DNA from: Spongospora subterranea f. sp. subterranea
Taxonomy: Eukaryota > Endomyxa: Phytomyxea > Phytomyxea > Plasmodiophorida
Assembly: GCA_049724395.1 (NCBI GenBank)
Contig: JAUGWO010000150.1
Coordinates: forward strand, 44,280 to 108,279
Direction: 5' to 3'
DNA: 64,000 nucleotides
Shown: one piece after another, positions 38,768 to 47,830 of the stretch
Layout of the letters: every line of letters begins with the position of its first letter
Numbering within the stretch: the first letter of the stretch is position 1
Program-made: the position numbers and the translations under genes
The notes under the pieces: generated by a model
Database searches by the model: none
The model's input: the letters and a program-made list of their open reading frames with translations, nothing else
Told to the model about the DNA's origin: nothing

Positions 38768-39652
38768 TTAAAAATCAGTTTGCAGTTTTTCGAACAATTC
38801 AAGATCGGTCAGGTCCAATTCGATATTGGCGCCATCTAGCCTGACTGAAGATAAGGGTGAGACCGGGATGACACATGGCGTCAACAAAAGCCAACTCAGG
38901 CAAACTTGTAAGGGCGTGGTGTCGTGCTTTTCCGCCATTTGGCGAAGGATTGGGTGGTGCATCAGCTTGGACAGATGCTCGGGGGGTCCGAACGGCGAAT
39001 ACGCCAGGAGCGCAATCCCACTGGAGTCGCAGAGATCGAGTACCCCGCTGGTCATCGCTTCACGATTGACAACACTGCACCGATTACGAACAGCGTCAAT
39101 ACCGGCGTGACTGATTGCCGTTTTGATGTGCGACACGTCTTGATCTGATACGCCGATTAATTCACACATTCCCTCATCACGGAAATCCTTCAAGGTCGTC
39201 AACGCTTCCGAGAATTTGTGCTGTGGATCAGAACCGGACAGTAGAAGCATGGGAACTTTCGGCATCCCAAGCGTGGCGATAACAAAGCGTCGACTTGGAA
39301 TTTCAAACCGTCCTGAGAAACGCGATTAATCAAAACAAAGCCATGAAGACCATCTTTTAACACACCTTGGAATGGTCGACGACGCCATTTTGAATCCCAA
39401 CATGTGCCGTTATAACCAGATCTTGATTCGTCTGGTTCTGGATAATCGCTTGGCGTAATATTTCAGCCGGTAACAATGTACCCGTTGGCTCACATATGTC
39501 AAGCAGGGTGACACCGCTCTCTAACGCCTTTCCAATCACGCCCACGACCGCTGCGGTTTCCTTCTCATGTGCCACGACCCCTGGGGGGGAAACGATCTCA
39601 AAACCCATATCAGTCGCGGTAGCTGTTTGCGGAACGATCTACCTGGGATATC
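38768..39652 (-). CDS. Aldo-keto reductase-like protein lacking the catalytic tetrad
   Basis: Two minus-strand exons (about 39652-39362 and 39265-38768) encode an AKR barrel. The N-terminal half reads MGFEIVSPPGVVAHEKETA, GKALESGVTLLDICEPTGTL and NQDLVITAHVGIQNGV; the C-terminal half reads LKDFRDEGMCELIGVSDQDV, CSVVNREAMTSGVLDLC, SGIALLAYSPFG, HDTTPLQVCLSWLL and VIPVSPLSSV, which are standard AKR strand and cofactor-site positions. Of the catalytic tetrad only Asp (LLD) is kept: the Tyr position reads Thr, the Lys of the LATK strand reads His (ITAHVG), and the His after the LYxLH strand reads Ser/Gly (LLLSGSD). The phosphate-binding Lys/Arg region is also altered. It is therefore probably not a reductase; a binding or regulatory role is possible. 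The first exon may extend further upstream. Confidence 0.7.
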
Positions 39653-39977
39653 GATCCCGATACAGCCAACACGATGGAACCCGATCGCCCTGGAGTTCAA
39701 CGAGTCCTGCGCCAATACCGACAACGCCCTAGTCCTGGAAACGGCCCCTGTGATACGCCTGCCTAAGTGGATCATCATGGATTGGGCCGGTACAATGGCC
39801 AACACCTCGGCGACAGCAACTACTGCGCCGCAATTATCATAATAATAGCTCCAGCCGTACTGTCCTCCTGGTTTCGCCAGAGATGGATTGGCCGCTACAC
39901 CTGGAACACCAACCTGGTTTAGGTCTAGCCCCAATTTGGGATATTGGTTGATAAACGTGTTCGGTTAATAATTGGTT

Positions 39978-41314
39978 TTATTGTTGATCCATTTCCTGAG
40001 TGGTCTCAGTTTGATCGGGTAAAGTGGACAACTGCAGTAGCAGCATCTGGCTATTGCGCCGCATCGTTAACGATCGGCGCCGCTCCTCGTTCTCTTTCCT
40101 GCCCAATGCGCGACGTGTTCGCTGCGTAATGTAGATCGATATGATCAGTGTGATCACGACCGATACGACTATCAACACCAGGGTCATCACCGCATCCCCT
40201 GCCTTGCCTGATACGGCTTCCGATATGGTTGTCAGGGATGCACCCAGAATCGCATCTGCATCGATTATCAATAGACCAGCACAGCTACCCGCCTTGGTTG
40301 TTGATAACCCACATGTTGCTATATAGGGAAGTAATCCAACTGACCCTAGAACATAATCCTGAAATCGGCAGTCCATCGCTGCCAGGACGTAATTGGTGGT
40401 GCCGAATGGCAGCACTGACGCCATCCTCAACATCTAGTACGGGTTAGGTTAGCGTTGGCGACGGGATCCGTCCCCATTATCTTACAATGACCACTGTTAA
40501 CACAACCACTCAATACCCCCGTTTTCGGTCAACACTAATCTCGATGATCAACGTACTCTTGAGTCCTTCAACCCGCAACAGGTTGGCGACCGCCTCAAGT
40601 TTTCGGGACACGGCGACCCACTTCTGTACTCGACGCAGGCAGAAACTTCGACCCACAAGGAACGCCACCGAACTTGAGAATACACTTGCAATGAACACCT
40701 CACATACTCCCACAACAATCCCCAAAACCGGTCCGAACGTTTGCGCGCCAACATATCCCTACCGGAGAGTCAATCGTGGTCGAGACCCAACACGTTTGGC
40801 GAATCATTGGATTACCGCAATGAGCACGTATTGAACGTTTGGCAATTTGATCAGAGTCGATAGGAGATGGACTGCCAGAAATAAGAGAAACCTAACGAGA
40901 CTCGTCAAAACACTTGTTCGCACAGGTATTTGCGAAACCAGATCGAAAATTAAGTCGGGAGAAATTCTCAACAATGTCGCCGGCATGGTTTTGTGTTGTC
41001 GCCATGGAAACCGACACGTGCACTGATTAATACCCGATGGCAGGATTATGAACCCAGAGGTTGACCATCTCCACCAGCGCCAGTTTCACATCTTGCCATT
41101 TGATCGTGAAGATGACGAACGCGGCTAGAGCGCCGAGCGCCACGAGCGGTCGGACCAGGCGCCCACCTCGTGTCATTAAAGCCACCGCATGCGACGTCTC
41201 CTTCTTGGCGAACGCCGGCTCCTCGTCGTCATCCGACAGCAGATCTTCGGCGCTGAAATCCGTCGTCTTCTGATGTTGAAAACTCGGACGAGTGACCGGA
41301 ACTACGTTGTTCAT
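39978..41314 (-). CDS. VTT-domain (DedA/TMEM41/TMEM64-type) membrane protein
   Basis: VTT proteins (TMEM41B, VMP1, TMEM64, yeast Tvp38) are ER/Golgi membrane proteins; several are lipid scramblases. The ATG is at 41312-41314 (MNNVVPVTRPSFQHQ), followed by an acidic cytosolic part with SDDDEEPAF and a first helix (LVRPLVALGALAAFVIFTI). The next exon (near 40970-40810) adds SLVRFLLFLAVHLLSTLI, then TFGPVLGIVVGVCEVFIASV with FSSSVAFLVGRSF (40730-40640), the family's G...GS.lGa.laFllGR motif, LLRVEGLKSTLIIEI, and a last exon (40433-39978) with RMASVLPFGTTNYVLAAMDC and DYVLGSVGLLPYIATCGL, the canonical R.SPilPf.l.NY motif. It ends in a helix and a basic coiled tail. Close to the TVP38/TMEM64 group by length. 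Confidence 0.78.
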
Positions 41315-41669
41315 CGTGGTAATTTTAACGGCAATGATGACGGAAGCCCAATATCGTACAACGTGATCGATATCTGAAGGGACAGAATCTGGACGGGGAA
41401 ACCCTGAGATTCGATCAGCAACCACAATATCGGCTTCCTTGATTTTTTACGCCCAATTTCTGCAAATTGAGGTATTTGGGGTCGTACCCTTGGTGGGATT
41501 GTTTAGCCATGTTCATAGTTGATTGTCTGGAGAGATGCGCCAAATTTTCAGTTCGCAACCACCCGAACATGGCCGAGTTTATCATCTGAAGACAATATCG
41601 TCCAAAGAAGTCAGTCTAGTTTGTCAACTCCAGGTTCAATTGATTTCATCATCGCGGGGTCTCCGCGAT

Positions 41670-41846
41670 TTATCTCGATTGCCACTTCACCATGAACACG
41701 ACGCCCGACGTGTCCCGTGATCTGGTCCCGAAATACAAATCGTCAGGAACATCATCGGATCCCAACTGCCCGCGCAACTTGTCCTCTGATTCGGGTTTAG
41801 TCCAGTAATCACCGATGTTATCGAGTGCCTGCGCCAAGGTAGCCAT
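41670..41846 (-). CDS. Small unrecognised coding exon
   Basis: A 58-codon minus-strand frame with a clean ATG (41844-41846), MATLAQALDNIGDYWTKPES, then DKLRGQLGSDDVPDDLYFG. The composition looks protein-coding, and the continuation on the same strand (INRGDPAMMKSIEPGVDKLD, about 41618-41660) is in another frame. No family match. It could be the first exons of a small gene whose remainder lies between here and 41430. Confidence 0.35.
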   Translation of the reverse strand: MATLAQALDNIGDYWTKPESEDKLRGQLGSDDVPDDLYFGTRSRDTSGVVFMVKWQSR

Positions 41847-42058
41847 TTACAGGATCAACGGGCAGATCGTGGCGTAATCGTCTATTGACACCATTACAGA
41901 TTACACTAAACCAGCAGCTATGAACACCTTTCTCATTCTGAAATAAACCAACACTGCTGGAAACATAGATGGATTCTGGGCGAATGGCGACATAGTGTAG
42001 TACATCCCGAATAGCGTTTTGTCAACTAATCACAGAATTATCGTTCATTCACCTCAGC

Positions 42059-42480
42059 GGTTTTCAACGGCGGAAATGGGACAGCGACAGTGCAGTTGAT
42101 TCAGCCAGGAGGAGAGATGGGCGGGTACGTCGGCCTCGCCCACCTTTCAACCAAGCAGATTCTGTGTCGCTATCAACCACTGAGTCAGAATATATGGCCC
42201 TGTTGTGATGCGGCAAAGGAAGCTGTATGGATGAAGAACTTATAGTCAAGAAATTATTCAGAAAACCTGTAAACCTGTGGTTATATTCCAAGATAACCAG
42301 AGTGCCAGGAAATATCGAGACGAAATTGTGTACGGTGTGGTCCTTTCGTCTCTTTATGCAGTGATATGCTGCATAGCGCCAGGAATGGAGGCAGTTGGCG
42401 GTAATGCTCAAAAATCGATGGGGCGTATCAGATGAGAGGACGATCCCTAACCTATCTAACTTACAGTTCATCATACGATC
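42059..42480 (+). mobile_element. Copia (Ty1) pol relic, RNase H part
   Basis: A short fossil of a Copia-type retrotransposon in + orientation. The RNase H signature around STTESEYMAL and DAAKEAVWMKNL is readable near 42180-42240 and a QDNQSA-type stretch near 42290. No LTR is seen at either side. It is broken and looks old. Confidence 0.7.
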
Positions 42481-42539
42481 TGCTATACTTCTTAATACAA
42501 CGCTTACTTGTTCTGAACGGTCACCCTAATCAATACGCA

Positions 42540-42810
42540 ACCGGTTGATAACAAGGCCATCATTGTCGGGTTGACAGTAAACGCCATCGAGCCACATTGT
42601 CGACAGCATATTGTTTTACATCAGGCCGTACTCAGAGTTGAAACGAGAAAGAATTTCAGATTTCTATGGTCAGTGACAACATGGACAACGTCACCACGAA
42701 ACAGCATCTATGCAAAGTTATAACCTGCCACGATAAAAGGGAAAACCTCTTTTTTTCGAGCATTGACCAGTGAAGCGCAGAATTCTTGATATCGCCACCG
42801 TGGAATGCGA
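42540..42810 (-). mobile_element. Ty3/gypsy pol relic, RNase H part
   Basis: A minus-strand fossil fragment. The pieces HVVTDHRNLKFF (near 42660) and CIAFHGGDIKNSALHWSMLE (near 42745-42800) are typical Ty3 RNase H positions. It is broken and old, and lies beside the Copia relic, so this is a small retroelement graveyard. Confidence 0.65.
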
Positions 42811-43337
42811 TACATTCTCCCTTCGATTGTGATTATTGTCTGGATATATAACATCTCACATACCGTATTTCATCGGTTCTATCCCATGTCGACAAATCGA
42901 TTTATCGTGATGCGTTTTCCCGTTTTATTCAGTTTTGGGTTTGTGTCGAACAATTTACGCTTATCCAGGTACACGATTTCCAACCCGAAGACGAGTCGGT
43001 TGTTCTCTATTCAAGGTGGGATCTATTGTTATCCCTTCCACTACCATCATATCTGATGGTACCCGACTCCACCACCCACATTAGACTCAACAACAAAATC
43101 AATCGACATCAATCGAGCGTGAATTGCCTACCTAGCTCATAGCGGAGGGAGGTGTTGGATCCACATATATATCTCGGCCAATGTTGGCCAGAATCCAACG
43201 GAATTATACGGAAATATACAGAAAAACGTTAATATGAATACAAGAGAATAATCCTATAACCCCTTGTGAAACGACCCTGAAGTCCATCAGGTGTATTTGA
43301 CATCATGTTGGTTGAGTCAATGGAAGGTCAACCTTAT
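42811..43337. other. Spacer, nothing seen
   Basis: About 530 bases without a supported gene, between the retroelement relics and the secreted repeat protein. It presumably holds that gene's 3' UTR. Confidence 0.35.
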
Positions 43338-45635
43338 CTAACCTTGGGATGGCGGAGGAATATAGTGACAGATAGCAACATCCTTTGTGTTTGATCCAGG
43401 ACAGCACTTGAGACGGAACTTGCTGTAAGTGAAACGTTCTCCCCATCTGCGAACGAATTCCTCAACACTTCCATCGCAATGACGAGACAAACAATTGTTG
43501 ACAGGACGAAGGCATTCTCTGACCAAGGTGGTTAAATCCGGATGAGGCGGTCTCATTGATTCTGTCTTCGCAATCATGAACTGATTATACTGTTGGAAAA
43601 TGTCGGACAACACTGGGAGGAGGTCTCGGGTTGATTCAAAGCGAAGATATTGTCTTGCTTTAACATCAAATGGTGGGTCGTACTCTCCACAACGATGGGA
43701 CTTCAAGCCCTGACATCTCCGCTCGCTGAATTGGGAATGCATAAGTTCAGGGCCCCATTTTCGAATCCACTCATTTATATTTTGACCACAGTGATGAACA
43801 AAGCATTCCCAGATGGGTTTCGCAGACCGGCTATAATATGCTTCGTGACACGTTTGAGCCATGGGGTCACTTGATAAGTATATCTCGTTGAATTTCCAAA
43901 ACAATTCAAGTTTCTCTTCTGTTCTTTTTGACGTTGAAACAGCTTTAATAAGTTCGTCGAGATCCAAAAAACCGGAGTCTTTGTGTCTGAAAGCACAAAT
44001 GTTCATCAGTTTTTTTTAAAAAAATTGCGAATGAAAACCTGTACTTAGGGTGTTTGACGATTTTCGTCCTCTGGAAACCACAGATGTTAAGATCTGATCC
44101 ACGACCGGGGCACCGATTTATCTCCAAAACGATAGTGCTTGAAACACTGGCCCCAACGTTCCTGGAACATGACGATGTTTTTGCCACAACAATTCACAAG
44201 ACATCGAAGGATGGGGATAAAGGCGTGCTTGAGACAATCCTTTACTTGATTATTACTGTCGATGAGCGATCTTGTGCACGAGACCAGTTTTAAAACAACA
44301 TTCGAAATTATGATCAGTTTTTGTATGGTGGTGGTTGCCTTGCCAATTAGCCTAGGATGAGGAACAACGATGTTCGTTTGTTGGACCTTAAGGGTATCCC
44401 GCCCCGACTTTCCGCGCAACAATAGTTTCATCATGTGTTTCGTCATGGTGACACGGTTGTGAAACTCGACCTGTTCTGGATCCATCTTCTTTCCCTAAGC
44501 AGACGATACCGTTTGTGATCATCAGATCCCAGACAGAGCGGGGAACCAGAGTTCTGACCAGAAACACACAAAGGCTCTTAAAGTCTTTAACCTCATCCAG
44601 GTCCCAGTTTAACAGCGGACAGAACTCTCTCAATTCCACCATGTACTTGAACTTATCGAAACTGATCAACCATTGTGCGAGTCGTGCTGCAGGTAATCCA
44701 TCCTAGTATGCCCATAATCAGATATTGGTCGATCACGATTCTCGGCAATCTCTTACTGGCACGAAATTTTCATGAACGTCAACAGTCGGGTTTTTTGAAA
44801 TAATCGTATTTTCGATGCGGAAATTGAAAGTTTTGCCCTTGACGCTTTCAATTGACTGTTGACCATCAAAACTGATACGGGATTCATCACGGTTTGAACT
44901 CGAGCTCGGGTTTTCATTCTAAGAAAAACTCAGCAAATCGAAATACAATTTGGACATGAACTGAACGGCTAAGTTTTTGGAAGAACAGCCAAATTGTTGG
45001 GCGCTTCTGTTAGCGGGCACGAAATTCTCGGGAGAGTCTTTTGACGACAAAATTTCAGACTCGATGGGAAGTCGATTCGGATCGATAAGGCAATCGAGGT
45101 TCTCGCCCTCTTGGCTCAACTGTTGAGAATTGATACTGATATGGGACGCGTCAATTTTCGAACTCGCGCTCGAGCCCCATTCCTAAAAAACGCACTTAAA
45201 CAAGTCAAATCTCCCTTTGAAGATGAATTGAAGGTCTACTATTCATTGAAGAAATTTCACCAAACGGGCCGACACGATTGATATTGGAACATTCAAACTC
45301 CAATAAGGAATTGCCTTTTAGCCAATCTGGCTCCCAAGTCGGTAATTCAAACACTGGAAAGAGTAAATCTTTGGGTCTCGTCAGGGAGAGTTGCCCACTT
45401 TTGCGACGGCGACATTGATGTTCTGCAAGGACACAATGATGTCAGAATTTATCCAATTCTTCTTAGCGAAATTCCGCCATCCATACCCAGAAAGTCGAGG
45501 AGGAAATTCTTGTGGCGGCATTGGCCTGATCTGAGCCAAATGCGATTCGCCCCAACCATGCCCAGTTTCGATTGTCACAGATCGAGTCGGTCTGGTCGCC
45601 AAAAGCAGTAATCCCAACACGTTGAGGACACGCAT
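43338..45635 (-). CDS. Secreted modular cysteine-rich repeat protein, unrecognised
   Basis: The ATG at 45633-45635 opens a clear signal peptide (MRVLNVLGLLLLATRPTRS, cleavage before VTIE). Minus-strand exons then run to the stop at 43338. Two adjacent exons (about 45186-44990 and 44925-44765) share a plan: a Ser-rich start, an ISINSQQ/ISFDGQQ motif and an ENFVPA/ENFVPV end, so they look duplicated. The C-terminal part carries three copies of a Cys-rich module: VKDCLKHAFIPILRCLVNCC (about 44235-44180), AKPIWECFVHHCGQNINEWI (about 43825-43770) and RECLRPVNNCLSRHCDGSVE (about 43520-43465), each followed by a Trp-Gly pair (RWG/KWG) and a later Cys. In the first copy the frame changes by one base near 44130, between HYRF and NRCPGRG; this may be a real frameshift, a sequencing error or an unusual splice. 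I know no family with this pattern. Retroelement relics lie nearby. Confidence 0.6.
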
Positions 45636-45869
45636 TCGAGAAATGGCGCAACAACAGTGTTGCGCAGTTCGCCAACGATGATCCCTGAGTCCGTCACGGA
45701 CTTATTAGGGGCCTACAGCCCTACACTACGTACAGTTGGCAGTACTGTAGTTACGTAATATTACGGACGTACGTATCGTAGGAACAACTCTCCGGGGTGG
45801 TGCAAGAAGGTCATATATTGAAATTCCGTGTATCCAAGGAAATCGAGTTTGAAGGTTTACAATATGGAT

Positions 45870-46569
45870 AGGAGCGTTGGTTTCATTGACAAGTCCTGAG
45901 GCGGCTGTTGATATCTTACCTCGACCAGTACCCGATAGGTGCGACCATCTGTTTTCATCGCTAGAAAAAACTGAGATTGGGCAAGTTTTCGCACGCTTTA
46001 GCGGTTATTTTCAAGAAGTCAAGAACAAACAGTGCGGATCCATTTATAAAGCAAGGACAAATTCAACTCTTCCCTCTGTTGTTAAAGGGTTTGATAACTC
46101 GTGCGGTTGGCCGTCCCACTAAATTTGTCATGGAAATCGAAGACCCGATGGATAAACTTCGCGTTCGAGAACTTAATCAACATAAAAAACATGCAAACTG
46201 GACTGTTTATTAAGAGAATTAAATTGCGATATTTCGTCGGTTCTCTGTTTTCTTTTTTTTTACAGCTATTGCTGCTGTCAGTTGTGTTGGGTCTGGTGCA
46301 ATATATAAACCTCATCGCATTGACAGCAATACGGTCTATGTTTTGGTCGCAAGCCAATTTGGTGCAATTGCATGGCTCCATATCATCAAGACGCCAACCT
46401 TCGCGTTGGTTGCGCTTCCAAGTCATTGGGAGGATAATCGTTTTGGGAAGTGCAGCATGTTCGTAATGTGGATCAGGAACAGGCGGTGTGGCGACCATAC
46501 GGCCGCATCACCATTCGCAAACGGTGGCGACCTGGAGAAGTTGAAGTGCGATCCTGACTGCACAGCGTG
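45870..46569 (+). CDS. Unrecognised two-exon gene
   Basis: An open stretch at about 45877-46120 (ILPRPVPDRCDHLFSSLEKT) and a second after a strong polypyrimidine acceptor (tttttttttacag, ending 46265) that reads AIAAVSCVGSGAIYKPHRID, VASQFGAIAWLHIIKTPTFA and LVALPSHWEDNRFGKCSMF to a stop at 46567-46569. The polypyrimidine tract supports a real intron. No family match; no signal peptide seen. A second frame in exon 2 is hydrophobic (LLLLSVVLGLVQYINLI), so the frame is uncertain. Confidence 0.35.
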
Positions 46570-46831
46570 AGCAATAAATGGGTTGTCGAACGAGGAGCCC
46601 TGCATATCTAAACACGAAATGGCAAACTAATCGCTGTACTGTCTGAACCCTGGCCTCCACCATGAAGCTATTTTTAGAAATTGCCGTCGAAAAAAAATGC
46701 GTGGGGACAATGGACTTTGATTGGGGCTACGCGGCCTTTTATTTCAAAACGAATATTTTCTTGTTCCTTTGAAAAAATCCGGAGTCAAAACTGTGCTGGC
46801 GATAGGTTGTACACCAAAAAAACGGATAAAG
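46570..46831. other. Spacer, nothing seen
   Basis: Flank of the Copia LTR; no gene supported. Confidence 0.3.
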
Positions 46832-47830
46832 TGTTGACATGTTTATCGAGAAATGTCCAGTGCAGTTACGCACTTGTTTCAATATATGAACCCCGGAGGA
46901 CTACACTTGGTTAATATCTACAGTACACATGGGGGTCTGACAACATAAGTATACCAACACAATTGAGTTCAAACAGTCGCTTAATACAGTACACAAGCGG
47001 CGGAAAGATGAGGGGGCTGCGCAGCGCCCTCATCTTCACTCACACTGACAACACAAAACACATTTTACTTCAAGACAACATAGGTAGGTCACGAGGCATG
47101 TGATCAAGAGCTGAGAGGGAAAGAAGAATTTCATCCGAAATCTCATAGCCCACAACTTGTCGTTCGTCATGGAAGTGCTGCCAAATTCTCCTCTCCCACC
47201 TATTCAACTTTGCTGCTGTAATTCCGTTCCGCATTTGATATGTGCGTTGGTCTACTGTAATTACTCTAATTTAATCGGACACGAAAAAAATATCACAACA
47301 TGCTGAATAACGTGTTGATTGCTTTTCAGAACCAATATCGTAGGAAAGAGGAACATTCAACCTGCCATGTTTGGTTCAATCTGTTTATGACACCCAAATA
47401 ATGGCGGGTAGTTATTTAACATATAATTAAACACGAGAAGACCAGAGAACACAAAAGGATTTATGAATATAGCACGCAAAATATGAAAGCACGATCGAAG
47501 CCGGATCGGTTGAATCAGTTGATGTGTACTCTAACTCCCTGTCAACATTCCCCTCTCAACCGAATCCGGTTCAAAAGAGGGGTGTGGGACACAGCAAATT
47601 CTGCGCTTAAAATTGTAAAATAACTGCTTGCCCAGCGACTGTGTCAAGATATCCGCCAAATTGTCGGTACTGGCAACATAAGTTGGGTCAGCCTGTTCAG
47701 ACGAAACAATGTCACGAATGAATTGTTCCCTGAGTGCTATGTGTTTCATTTTGGAATGATTGATTCACTCTTACTAAATGCAATCGCTCCCTGGTTGTCC
47801 TGAATGGGTATGCTACGTCCCCACTGGAGG
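46832..47830 (-). mobile_element. Copia (Ty1) retrotransposon 3' end with LTR
   Basis: Fossil in minus orientation. The end of a Copia RNase H is readable at about 47830-47560 (IPIQDNQGAIAFSK, MKHIALREQFIRDIV, STDNLADILTQSLGKQLF). It is followed by a purine tract (gagaggggaa on the minus strand) and an LTR of about 716 bases (46832-47547) whose ends are the 8-base inverted pair TGTTGACA. Only the 3' part of the element is present. It is broken; the intact LTR ends suggest moderate age. Confidence 0.75.

Noticed and set aside
38768-39652. Glutamate-cysteine ligase modifier subunit (GCLM)
   Set aside because: The idea came from the lost tetrad, but the sequence follows ordinary AKR motifs (NREA, YSPFG) rather than GCLM-specific ones.
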